Made by a program: the position numbers and the translations under genes | Source: Planctomycetota bacterium | Lineage (GTDB): Bacteria > Planctomycetota > PLA2 > JAEUHO01 | Reading direction: 5' to 3' | DNA: 64,000 bases | Assembly (NCBI GenBank): GCA_020631815.1 | Contig: JACKGW010000001.1 | Span: 124,001 to 188,000 of the forward strand | The notes under the pieces: generated by a model | What the model was told of the DNA's origin: nothing | What the model saw: only the letters and a program-made list of their open reading frames with translations | Database searches by the model: none | In this document: positions 43,687 through 51,573 of the stretch, piece by piece | Numbering within the stretch: position 1 is the stretch's first letter | Layout: each line of letters opens with the position of its first letter

Positions 43687-44877
43687 ATGCTTCTCCCCTC
43701 CTTCACCCCCCGAATCCGTCTCGTGACCGGCGCCGCCCTCCTGGGCCTCGCCGTTCTGGCCGTGCTCCCCACGGCTCGCGCCGAGGACGCCCCCGGCGGC
43801 GACGCCCCGGCCGCCCAGCCCACACCCCCCCGCGCCTGCGTGCCGCTGCCCGGCGAGAAGCGCCTCGCCAACGTCCGGCAGCTCACGTTTGGCGGCGAGA
43901 ACGCCGAGGCCTACTGGTCCTTCGACGAGAAGCATCTCGTCTTCCAGTCGACGCGCGGCGAGTGGCCGGTGGACCAGATCTACGTGATGGACCGCGACGG
44001 CAAGAACGTCACGCGCGTCAGCACCGGCACCGGCCGCACGACGTGTGCCTACTTCATGCCGGGCGACGAGCGCATCCTCTTCGCTTCGACGCACATGGAC
44101 TCGCCGGAGCCGCCGAAGGTCCCCGAGTACGACCCGCGCAAGCTGGGCTACGTCTGGCCGCTCTTCGCCTCGTACGACATCTACACGGCGAAGGCCGATG
44201 GGACCGACGTGCAGCCCCTCGTCCAGAACCCGGGTTACGACGCGGAGGCCACGGTCAGCCCCACCGGCGACCGCATCGTCTTTACGTCCACGCGCGATGG
44301 CGACATCGAGCTGTACTCGATGGCCATCGACGGCTCTGACGTGAAGCGACTGACGCACGAGCCGGGCTACGACGGCGGTGCGTTCTTCTCCTGGGACGGC
44401 AAGCACATCGTCTGGCGTGCCCCGGATCGCGATCACCTCGACGTCGAGGGCTACCGCGAGCTGCTCGCTCGCCACTTGGTCAAGCCCAGTGCGCTCGAGA
44501 TCTGGATCATGGCCGCCGACGGCTCGGGCAAGCGCATGATCACCCGCAACGGCGCGGCGAACTTCGCTCCGTTCTGGCACCCGGATGGGCGCCACGTGAT
44601 CTACGCCTCCAACGTCCATGACCCCCGGGGCGCCAACTTCGAGCTCTACCTCGTGGACATCGAGACGCTCGAGACGGAGCGTGTCACGTGGTTCGAGCGC
44701 ACGCGCCCCGGCGCCCACCGTTCGGACGACTTCGACGGCTTCCCGATGTTCACGCGTGACGGGAAGACGCTCGTGTGGTGCAGCAACCGCCACAACGACA
44801 AGGCGAACGAGACCAACGTGTTCGTGGCCGACTGGGTGGCCGAGCTGCCGGTCGACGCGGAGACGCCGGAAAAGTAG
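43687..44877 (+). CDS. TolB-like/PD40 beta-propeller secreted protein
   Basis: The 396-residue product has a signal peptide (MLLPSFTPRIRLVTGAALLG to PTARA) and a six-bladed TolB-like propeller with PD40 repeats: GENAEAYWSFDEKHLVFQST, NPGYDAEATVSPTGDRIVFT, STRDGDIELYSMAIDGSDVK, EPGYDGGAFFSWDGKHIVWR, NFAPFWHPDGRHVIYASNVH and DFDGFPMFTRDGKTLVWCSN. TolB-like propellers bind peptides or sugars in the periplasm. In some planctomycetal relatives the propeller precedes a peptidase, which is absent here. It is divergent from the acidic protein gene. Confidence 0.88.
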   Translation: MLLPSFTPRIRLVTGAALLGLAVLAVLPTARAEDAPGGDAPAAQPTPPRACVPLPGEKRLANVRQLTFGGENAEAYWSFDEKHLVFQSTRGEWPVDQIYVMDRDGKNVTRVSTGTGRTTCAYFMPGDERILFASTHMDSPEPPKVPEYDPRKLGYVWPLFASYDIYTAKADGTDVQPLVQNPGYDAEATVSPTGDRIVFTSTRDGDIELYSMAIDGSDVKRLTHEPGYDGGAFFSWDGKHIVWRAPDRDHLDVEGYRELLARHLVKPSALEIWIMAADGSGKRMITRNGAANFAPFWHPDGRHVIYASNVHDPRGANFELYLVDIETLETERVTWFERTRPGAHRSDDFDGFPMFTRDGKTLVWCSNRHNDKANETNVFVADWVAELPVDAETPEK

Positions 44878-44908
44878 GCCCTCGGGGCGCCCTCGCGGCG
44901 CCCCCGGG

Positions 44909-44914
44909 TACGCT
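44909..44914 (+). promoter_or_regulatory. Candidate -10 hexamer TACGCT
   Basis: TACGCT lies 7 bases before the ATG at 44922, with no Shine-Dalgarno between, suggesting that the YcjF-like gene and the following gene are expressed from a leaderless transcript. Confidence 0.35.
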
Positions 44915-44921
44915 CGTCCGC

Positions 44922-46010
44922 ATGGCTGCCCCGATCCAGGACTTCGCCCGCGTCCTGGGCGCCTTGTTCCGCTTCGCGCGGGCGGCGTCGTACCTGCTGA
45001 TCGGCGGGATGCTCTTCTTCTTCGTGTGGCGCGTCGTGGAGATCACGGCGTGGATCGACGACCGCAGCCGTCCCCTGGCCATCGCGTTCGTCGTCGTGCT
45101 GTTCGTGGCGCTGTGGTTCCTGATCGGGCGCCCCGTGGCGCGCTTCTTGGCCATGCCCGCCACGATCCGGCCGCCGCGCCTGCCGCCGGAGGAAGAGCGC
45201 ACGGCCAAGGACGTGGCGAAGCACCTCGCCTTCGTCGAGCGCTACGTCGCGCAGCTGCCGAGCAACGTGCTCTGGAGCGGTAGCCAAGACGACGTCGACG
45301 CCGCCGTTGCCGCCTGCCGCGACCTGGCCGCCAGCGCCAAGGACCTTCCGCCGGACCAAGTGCGCGCGTTTGGCAAGCGCCTGCGCACGCTGGAGGGCGA
45401 GCACGTCCAGCCGCTCTTGGCGCCGCTCGATCGACAGGCGCGCGAGGTCATCCGTCAGGAGGCGCTCGCCGTCGGCGTGGCCACGGCCGTGTCCTGGAAC
45501 GGCACGATGGATGCGTTCATCGTGCTCTGGCGCAGCTGCAACCTCGCCAGCCGTATCGCGAAGATCTACTACGGTCGTCCGGGCGTGCGCGGCACGTTCG
45601 CCATCCTGCGCGACGTGTCGGCGGCCACCTTGGCTTCTGCGTATCTGCAGGACCTGGGCCAGATGGCCGGCGGCGCATTGGGCGGCGCGTTCGGCAAGAC
45701 CGTCGGCGCCATGGCCGGGCCCCTGCTCGAGGGCGGCCTCAACGCGGTGGCCACCCTGCGCATCGGGTACCTGGCCCAGGCCCGCTGCCGCGCCTTCCAG
45801 GCGTGGACCGAGAAGAGCCGCGCGGCCGCCGTGGCCGGGGCCTTCACGGAAGCGTCGCGCCACGCGCGGGAGGTCGTGGGAGAGATCGTCAAGACCGTCG
45901 GCGGTGGCATCCTCAAGCTGCCGGCCAAGCTCTTGGGCAAGGCCGTGGAGGGCCTCGGCTTCCTCTGGCGGCGGCCGGACGAAGTGGCGGCGGAGGGTGC
46001 AAGCGCGTGA
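44922..46010 (+). CDS. YcjF-like DUF697 inner-membrane protein
   Basis: The 362-residue product has N-terminal membrane segments (about 18-38 and 50-68) and a C-terminal DUF697 region: AVGVATAVSWNGTMDAFIVLW, RSCNLASRIAKIYYGRPGVR, then glycine-rich membrane stretches LGQMAGGALGGAFGKTVGAM and LNAVATLRIGYLAQARCRAF. This parallels E. coli YcjF, a membrane protein of the phage-shock/stress neighbourhood, although the usual partner GTPase YcjX is absent. It overlaps the cyclic-nucleotide-binding gene by GTGA, so the two probably work together, for example as a membrane anchor and a nucleotide sensor. Confidence 0.8.
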   Translation: MAAPIQDFARVLGALFRFARAASYLLIGGMLFFFVWRVVEITAWIDDRSRPLAIAFVVVLFVALWFLIGRPVARFLAMPATIRPPRLPPEEERTAKDVAKHLAFVERYVAQLPSNVLWSGSQDDVDAAVAACRDLAASAKDLPPDQVRAFGKRLRTLEGEHVQPLLAPLDRQAREVIRQEALAVGVATAVSWNGTMDAFIVLWRSCNLASRIAKIYYGRPGVRGTFAILRDVSAATLASAYLQDLGQMAGGALGGAFGKTVGAMAGPLLEGGLNAVATLRIGYLAQARCRAFQAWTEKSRAAAVAGAFTEASRHAREVVGEIVKTVGGGILKLPAKLLGKAVEGLGFLWRRPDEVAAEGASA

Positions 46011-46459
46011 GCGAGGACCGGAGCCAGGACGCGATCCAGGTCGAGTGGCGCGAGGGCCAGGACCGCTTCCCGCATCTGCGCTGGCGTCTGGACGACGCCG
46101 CGTTCACGGCGTTTCGCCGGTTTGGCGAAGAGCGCTCGTTCAGCGACGGGGAGCTGGTGTTCGACGCCGGAGCGCCGTCCTTCAGCATCTTCCTCGTGAT
46201 CGACGGCGAAGTGGCGATCGAGCGCGACGGCGAAGCCGTGGGCCGCGTGCCTCCCAACCACTCCTTCGGCGAGCTCGGCCTCCTGCGGGACGCCCCGCGC
46301 TCGGGGTCGGCCCGGGCGGTCGGTGACGTGCGCCTGCTCGAGCTGACGCGTCAGGGTCTCCTGGAGATGCTCGAGGAGGCGCCGCTCTGGGCCGCCCGGC
46401 TCTACCGCGTCTTGGCCGAGAGCTTGGCCGAGTACCTGCACCGGAGCCAGCCGGAGTAG
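46007..46459 (+). CDS. Cyclic-nucleotide-binding domain protein
   Basis: The 150-residue product (GTG start within GTGA) is a single cNMP-binding domain: FRRFGEERSFSDGELVFDAG, VIDGEVAIERDGEAVGRVPP and the phosphate-binding cassette FGELGLLRDAPRSGSARAV with the canonical Glu and Arg. There is no DNA-binding domain, so it is a sensor subunit rather than a CRP-type regulator. The C-terminal helix (LLEMLEEAPLWAARLYRVLA) may contact a partner. Translational coupling to the DUF697 membrane protein suggests that partner. Confidence 0.9.
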   Translation: MSEDRSQDAIQVEWREGQDRFPHLRWRLDDAAFTAFRRFGEERSFSDGELVFDAGAPSFSIFLVIDGEVAIERDGEAVGRVPPNHSFGELGLLRDAPRSGSARAVGDVRLLELTRQGLLEMLEEAPLWAARLYRVLAESLAEYLHRSQPE

Positions 46460-46483
46460 CGGGTAGGGGCCCGCCCGCCGCGG

Positions 46484-46489
46484 CACAAT
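46484..46489 (+). promoter_or_regulatory. Candidate -10 hexamer CACAAT
   Basis: CACAAT lies 6 bases before the GTG at 46496, without a Shine-Dalgarno. The same layout, GAGACT 6 bases before the ATG, precedes the duplicate gene at 47001. Confidence 0.3.
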
Positions 46490-46495
46490 GGCGGC

Positions 46496-46951
46496 GTGAT
46501 CTGGTTCTACGGCTTGTCACTGCTCATCTTGGCCGCACTGGGCCCGATCCTCATCCGCACGCGTCGACATGACTTCCCCGAGGTGCGTCGCCGTCGACGC
46601 GACGCCGTGGGCATTGCGCAGGCCCGCGCTGCGGACGCGCAGGCCGGCGCGGCGGCTGCACCGGCTCCGTCGACCTCCGCGGGTCCCGCGGCCCCGGTTC
46701 GTCGCCGCTGGAACCACCACCCGGCGACCGTGCCCTGGTGGGCACACGTCATCTTCGCGGGTTTGCTGTGGTGCTGGTTCCTCCTGTTCCTGGGCGACGA
46801 GGTGGGGGCCACGATCGGCGCCGGGGTCGTCCTCCTGGTGCTCATGCTCTGGCCGACGCGGCGACGACGGGCGCGGCCCGAGACCTTCCGTCCGAGCCGC
46901 GTGCGCCCGATGCCCGAGGACGTGCGAAAGACGATCGACGAGACGTTCTGA
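46496..46951 (+). CDS. Small membrane protein, duplicate 1
   Basis: The 151-residue product (GTG start) has an N-terminal membrane segment (about 3-20), a basic motif RRHDFPEVRRRRRDAV, an Ala/Pro-rich linker and a C-terminal hairpin of two membrane segments (WWAHVIFAGLLWCWFLLFLG, GATIGAGVVLLVLMLWPTRR), ending VRKTIDETF. The neighbouring gene at 47001 encodes a clear paralogue with the same layout. No family is recognised. The arginine-rich segments should stay in the cytoplasm. Confidence 0.75.
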   Translation: MIWFYGLSLLILAALGPILIRTRRHDFPEVRRRRRDAVGIAQARAADAQAGAAAAPAPSTSAGPAAPVRRRWNHHPATVPWWAHVIFAGLLWCWFLLFLGDEVGATIGAGVVLLVLMLWPTRRRRARPETFRPSRVRPMPEDVRKTIDETF

Positions 46952-47000
46952 GCGGCGGAGTCCTGGGGCCTTACCCGCCTCGGCAGGGGAGACTGGCCAC

Positions 47001-47486
47001 ATGCTCTGGGCTGTGGGCGTTCTGCTGGTCGTCGTGGCTTCGATGGGCCCGATCCTCGTCCACATCCGGCGGCACGACTTCCCCAACAACCGCCGACGTC
47101 GACACGCCGCCGTGGCCAAGGCGGAGGCCAAGGCGCACGCAGCAGCGCGCGCTGCAGCGCGCGCACCCAAGCCGACGCCCGGTTCGATCCCACCTGCGGA
47201 TGCCGGAAGCGCCCCGCGCGTTCGTGCCCCGGTTCGACGACGTTGGCACCACTACCCGGCTTCGCCCACGTGGTGGGCCCACCTCATCTTCGCGGGCCTG
47301 CTCTTCGCGTGGTTCCGCGCCGTCTTCGGCCACGTGCTCGGCGCCGCGATCGGCGCCGGCACCGTCATGGGCATCTTGCTGCTCTGGCCGAAGGGCCGGC
47401 GTCGGGTTCGTCCCGAGTCGTTCCGCCACGGCCGCAACCGCGACCTGACCGAGGCCGCCCGCAAGCAGATCGAAGAGACGTTCTGA
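47001..47486 (+). CDS. Small membrane protein, duplicate 2
   Basis: The 161-residue paralogue of the preceding gene starts MLWAVGVLLVVVASMGPILV and keeps the motif IRRHDFPNNRRRRHAAV, the linker, the hairpin (WWAHLIFAGLLFAWFRAVFG, GAAIGAGTVMGILLLWPKGR) and the ending ARKQIEETF. The two genes are a tandem duplication whose linkers have diverged most. A GAGACT hexamer lies 6 bases before the ATG. Function is unknown; the conserved HDFP-RRRR motif and C-terminal tail are the likely functional parts. It converges on the cyclase-like gene 7 bases away. Confidence 0.75.
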   Translation: MLWAVGVLLVVVASMGPILVHIRRHDFPNNRRRRHAAVAKAEAKAHAAARAAARAPKPTPGSIPPADAGSAPRVRAPVRRRWHHYPASPTWWAHLIFAGLLFAWFRAVFGHVLGAAIGAGTVMGILLLWPKGRRRVRPESFRHGRNRDLTEAARKQIEETF

Positions 47487-47493
47487 GGCGGGC

Positions 47494-48717
47494 CTACTTC
47501 GTCACGGCAACCGCGCGAAGCGTGGCCCGCTTCAAGAACAGGATGCCGAATGCGGTTCGCACGTGGTTGCCCCAGCCACCCTCGAGCGGCCCCTGCGTGT
47601 CCAGCCACCAGCGTGCGCCTTCCTCGTACCAGTCGTGCCCGCCGATCCAGCGCATGCCCACCAACATGCCCATGCGCTCGAGCCCGTACAGGTAGTAGCG
47701 GTGGTGCGCGGCTTCGCGGCCCGGGTTCTCGGTGACGGAGAAGTTCTCCTGGAGCCAGGCCAGCCCGTCGCGAATGGCGGCCTGCGCCCGCTTGCGGTCC
47801 CTGCCCGAGAAGCGTCGGCTGCGCCAGAGACCTTCCATGCACATGGCCACGCAGGCCACACCAGCCGTCGTCATGCTGCCGCTGGCGATCTGCGTGGGCA
47901 CGGTCTTCTCGCCGAGCGGACCATCAGCGCGGTCGTCCTTGTAGCGAAACGGCCGGGCCTTGGCCTTCTCGCTGTCGGAGAACACGTAGCCGTCGCGCAC
48001 CTCGCGGCGTTGGAGCTTGGTGGGCTCTCCGTCGAGGTCCTGGATGTCGAGCAGACCCTGCAGGGCGCTTCGCCACGCGTCCACGGGCACGTCGAGCCCG
48101 CAGTCGGCGGCGGCGCGTAGGCCGAGGATCGCGTACTGCGTGTTCGACAGGTCGAACGCACGGCTCGTGGCGACCTCGGGGATGTGGTAGAGCCAGAGCC
48201 CGCGTGCGTTCTGCGCCTTCAGGAGATAGGCGAGTCCCTTCTCGAGCTCCTTGCGATCGGCTTCCGTCAAGCGAGCGTGGATCGCGTCGGGGTCCGAGCG
48301 GCTGCTGCGGTCCTCGCCCACGTCCGTGTCCATGCCATCCAGGTGCGGTGCGTAGAGCGCATGCAGCGCCATCATCCAGCAGCCCGTGCTGTAGACGCTG
48401 GTGACCTTCATCGTGGCGATCGCTTCACGCGCGCGGACGACCGCTTCGTCGTCGGGCGGCACGCCCGCCTTCAGCAGGGCGAGCATGGGCAGTGCCGTGT
48501 GGCCGACGCCGTGCACGTCCTCGGGGTTGCCCCAGTGGCCCTCTGGGGCCTGGAGTGCTCGCAAGCGCGCTACGCCGCGCTCGATGGCCTCGCCGATGGC
48601 TTGCCGGAACGACGCCGGGTACCTGGGCTCCGGACCCTCTTTGCGCTCCCGGGCGTCTGCAGGGGCTCCTGCGGCCACCACGACCAGGAAGAGAGCCAGC
48701 CGCCGAGCCGAGCGCAT
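47494..48717 (-). CDS. Secreted squalene-cyclase/prenyltransferase-repeat protein
   Basis: The 407-residue product has a signal peptide (MRSARRLALFLVVVAAGAPADA) and alpha/alpha-toroid repeats of the squalene-hopene cyclase and prenyltransferase type: GVARLRALQAPEGHWGNPED, VHGVGHTALPMLALLKAGVP, DLSNTQYAILGLRAAADCGL, SMTTAGVACVAMCMEGLW and LEGGWGNHVRTAFGILFLKR. The catalytic DxDD of cyclases is not obvious, so it may be a non-enzymatic toroid, as in many planctomycetal surface proteins. Its ATG overlaps the formate dehydrogenase stop as TGATG, so it is the last gene of the Mo/W operon. This link is odd for an exported protein. Confidence 0.85.
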   Translation of the reverse strand: MRSARRLALFLVVVAAGAPADARERKEGPEPRYPASFRQAIGEAIERGVARLRALQAPEGHWGNPEDVHGVGHTALPMLALLKAGVPPDDEAVVRAREAIATMKVTSVYSTGCWMMALHALYAPHLDGMDTDVGEDRSSRSDPDAIHARLTEADRKELEKGLAYLLKAQNARGLWLYHIPEVATSRAFDLSNTQYAILGLRAAADCGLDVPVDAWRSALQGLLDIQDLDGEPTKLQRREVRDGYVFSDSEKAKARPFRYKDDRADGPLGEKTVPTQIASGSMTTAGVACVAMCMEGLWRSRRFSGRDRKRAQAAIRDGLAWLQENFSVTENPGREAAHHRYYLYGLERMGMLVGMRWIGGHDWYEEGARWWLDTQGPLEGGWGNHVRTAFGILFLKRATLRAVAVTK

Positions 48718-51551
48718 CACGTCGGAAGCTTCTCCAAGCGGATCGCGGCGAACTTGAAGCTGGGGATCTTGCCGTACGGGTCCAAGGCATCCGTCGTGAG
48801 CAAGTTGGCCGCCGCCTCGCGGAAGTGGAACGGCAAGAACACCGTGCCGACCGCCGTGTCCGTGCTGGCGTCCACGCGCACCTGGACGTGGTTGCGGCGC
48901 GACACGAGACGGACGAGCTCGCCGTCCTCGACGCCCAAGCGTGCCAAGTCCTCGGGGTGGACCTGGGCGCGGGCCTCCGGGTTGATCGTGTCGAGCACCT
49001 TGGTGCGGCGCGTCATGGTGCCCGTGTGCCAATGCTGCAGCGCACGGCCCGTGTTGAGGATCATCGGGTACTCGGCGTCGGGGAGCTCGGCCGGCGGGAT
49101 CGTCTCCGCAGGCGAGAAGCGCCCGCGCCCGCTCGTGGTCGGGAAGCCCTCGCCGAACAACACGACGATCCCCTCGTCGTGCTCGGGGTCCGGGCACGGC
49201 CACAGCTTGCCGCGGCCGGTCAGGTGCTCGTACGCCAAGCCCTGGTAGCTCTGCGTGCTGTCGACGAACTCGCGGAACACCTCCTCGATGTCGTCGTAGT
49301 GCTGCGGATAGCCCATGCGCGTCATCACGTCGCACAGGATCTGCCAGTCCAGCCGCGCCTCGCCCGGCGGCTTCAGCGCCGTGCGGCCCAGCTGCACGCG
49401 GCGGTCGGTGTTGGTGTACGTGCCCGTCTTCTCGAAGTAGCTGGTGGCGGGCAGCACGACGTCGGCCACTTCGGCCGTCTCTGTCAGGAAGATGTCCTGC
49501 ACGACGAGGAAGTCGAGGTTGCAGAACGCCTCGCGCGCGTGCGCCACATTGGGGTCCGACAGGAACGGGTTCTCGCCCATCACGTACATGGCCTTGAGGT
49601 CGCCGCCGGCCGCGGCGTTGGCGATCTCGACCACCGTGAGACCCGGCTGGGGGTCGAGCGGGCGTCCCCAGGCCTTCTCGAAGCGTGCGCGGATCTCGGG
49701 GTCGGTGACCGGTTGGTAGTCCGGGAAGACCATGGGGATCAAGCCCGCGTCGCTGGCGCCTTGCACGTTGTTCTGGCCGCGCAGCGGATGCAGGCCCGTA
49801 CCGGGACGGCCGACGTTGCCCGTGAGTAGGCAGAGCGAGATCAGGCAGCGCGCGTTGTCCGTGCCGTGCACGTGCTGCGAGATGCCCATGCCCCAGAACA
49901 CGATCATCGCCTTCGCGCTGCCGATGACCCGGGCGATCTTGCGGATGCGCTCGGGCTCGACACCGCAGACGGGACCCGCCACCTCGGGCGTGTAGCGCTT
50001 GAGCATCTCGCGGAGCGCCGGGAAGTTCTCGGTGAACTTCTCGATGTAGTCGCAATCCTCGAGGCCCTCCTCGAGGATCACGTGCATCAGGGCGTTGTAG
50101 AAGGTGACGTCCGAACCGCTCGCCAGGCGCACGTACTCCCACGCGTGGTCGGCGAGCGCCGGACGGTGGGGGTTGACCACGATCAGCTTGGTGCCGCGAC
50201 GCGCGGCCTCCTTGAAGAAGGTCGCAGCGACGGGGTGGTTGTCGGTGGTGTTCGAGCCCGTGACCAAGGCCACGTCGCTGTTGCGGATGTCGGCGTAGAC
50301 CGTGGTGACGGCGCCGGACCCGATGGTCTCCAGCAGCGCCGCGACGCTGGAGGCGTGGCACAGGCGCGTGCAGTGGTCGACGTTGTTGGTGCCCCAGGCG
50401 GCGCGCACCATCTTCTGGAAGAGGTAGGCCTCTTCGTTGCTGCACTTGGCGCTGCCGAAGCCGGCCATGGCGCGCGGGCCGTGCGTGTCGCGGGCGTGGG
50501 ACAGCTTCTTGGCCACGAGGTCCAAGGCTTCTTCCCAGGTCGCCTCGCGGAACGCGCCGAGCGCCTGCTCGTAGTCCTCGTAGACACGCTTGCGGCGTCG
50601 GCCGTCGCCCCCGGTCGCCATGTCGTAGGTGAGCGGGTGCTTGGGGTAGTGGTCCTCGCGGCGGATGAGCGGCTTGGTCAGGCGCTGCGGGTGCGTGGCG
50701 TAGTCGAAGCCGTAGCGGCCCTTCACGCACAGGCGCCCTTCGTTGGCGCCCTCGTCGCGGCCGTCGGCGTAGACGACGCGGTTGGCTTCCTCGTCGACGC
50801 GCCACGTGAGCGCACAGCCGACGCCGCAGTAGGGGCAGACCGAGTCGACGGCCTTGAGCTCGGTGCGCGGGCGCAGCGGCTCGGTGACCGGCTTGTTGAC
50901 CAAGGCGCCCGTCGGGCAGGCGCTGACGCACTCGCCGCACTCGACGCAGGTCGAGTCGCCCATGGGCAGGTCGATGTCGAACGTGATGCGCGCCTCGTAG
51001 CCCTTGCCCGTCCGGCCGATCACGAGGTTGCCCTGCACGTCGTCGCACGCGCGGATGCAGCGGTCGCAAAGGATGCAGGCCTGGTGGTCGACGGCGATCA
51101 CCGGGGACGAGTCGTCCTCGGGGCGGCCGTTGCCGGCGGGCCAGCACTGGTCGCCTGCGCCGAAGCGGCGGGCCAGCGCCATCAGCTCGTCGTCGGCCGT
51201 GCTCGTCTCGCGCGCGCTGGTGGCCCGCTGGTCGGCGAGGAGGAGCTCGGTGAGGGCCTTGCGGTTGCGTCGGACGACCTCGTTGTCCGTGTGGACGACC
51301 ATGCCGTCCTCGCACGGGCGCACGCACGAGGCCTGGAGGGTCCGGGCGCCCTCCACCTCGACCACGCACATGCGGCACACGCCCACGGGCCGGAGCGCCG
51401 GGTCGTGGCAGAGGACCGGGATCTCGAGCCCCTGCTGGCGCGCCGCCTCCCAGATCGTCGTGCCCTCGGGCACGGTCACCTCGCGGCCGTCCAGCCGCAG
51501 GGTGACCGTGCGGGGCGGGGCTTCGATCGAGGGGACCTCGGGTGCGGTCAT
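48717..51551 (-). CDS. Formate dehydrogenase alpha subunit (Mo/W-bis-pterin, NuoG-like N-terminus)
   Basis: Oxidises formate to CO2, or reduces CO2, in the cytoplasm. The 944-residue product has an N-terminal 2Fe-2S domain (PVLCHDPALRPVGVCRMCVV), a NuoG-type segment, a dicluster ferredoxin domain (CILCDRCIRACDD, CVECGECVSACPTGALV), the 4Fe-4S motif VCPYCGVGC and the bis-pterin domains. The metal ligand is cysteine in DHCTRLCHASS (about residue 395, TGC codon), so no selenocysteine is needed. Motifs GRLCVKGRYGFDY and RGQNNVQGASDAGLIPMVFP match NAD-type formate dehydrogenases. The NADH-binding beta subunit and a 2Fe-2S gamma subunit are not in the window. It follows the AOR gene by 22 bases. 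Confidence 0.93.
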   Translation of the reverse strand: MTAPEVPSIEAPPRTVTLRLDGREVTVPEGTTIWEAARQQGLEIPVLCHDPALRPVGVCRMCVVEVEGARTLQASCVRPCEDGMVVHTDNEVVRRNRKALTELLLADQRATSARETSTADDELMALARRFGAGDQCWPAGNGRPEDDSSPVIAVDHQACILCDRCIRACDDVQGNLVIGRTGKGYEARITFDIDLPMGDSTCVECGECVSACPTGALVNKPVTEPLRPRTELKAVDSVCPYCGVGCALTWRVDEEANRVVYADGRDEGANEGRLCVKGRYGFDYATHPQRLTKPLIRREDHYPKHPLTYDMATGGDGRRRKRVYEDYEQALGAFREATWEEALDLVAKKLSHARDTHGPRAMAGFGSAKCSNEEAYLFQKMVRAAWGTNNVDHCTRLCHASSVAALLETIGSGAVTTVYADIRNSDVALVTGSNTTDNHPVAATFFKEAARRGTKLIVVNPHRPALADHAWEYVRLASGSDVTFYNALMHVILEEGLEDCDYIEKFTENFPALREMLKRYTPEVAGPVCGVEPERIRKIARVIGSAKAMIVFWGMGISQHVHGTDNARCLISLCLLTGNVGRPGTGLHPLRGQNNVQGASDAGLIPMVFPDYQPVTDPEIRARFEKAWGRPLDPQPGLTVVEIANAAAGGDLKAMYVMGENPFLSDPNVAHAREAFCNLDFLVVQDIFLTETAEVADVVLPATSYFEKTGTYTNTDRRVQLGRTALKPPGEARLDWQILCDVMTRMGYPQHYDDIEEVFREFVDSTQSYQGLAYEHLTGRGKLWPCPDPEHDEGIVVLFGEGFPTTSGRGRFSPAETIPPAELPDAEYPMILNTGRALQHWHTGTMTRRTKVLDTINPEARAQVHPEDLARLGVEDGELVRLVSRRNHVQVRVDASTDTAVGTVFLPFHFREAAANLLTTDALDPYGKIPSFKFAAIRLEKLPT

Positions 51552-51573
51552 CAGGGCTCCGTGCGGGGGTCGG

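Noticed and set aside
47181..47191. GGTTCGATCCC, resembling a tRNA T-loop
   Set aside because: It is inside the coding sequence of the membrane protein at 47001-47486, and no acceptor stem, anticodon arm or D-arm fits around it.
50355..50380. Selenocysteine in the formate dehydrogenase
   Set aside because: The catalytic position is a TGC cysteine codon in DHCTRLCH, with no in-frame TGA and no SECIS-like hairpin needed.
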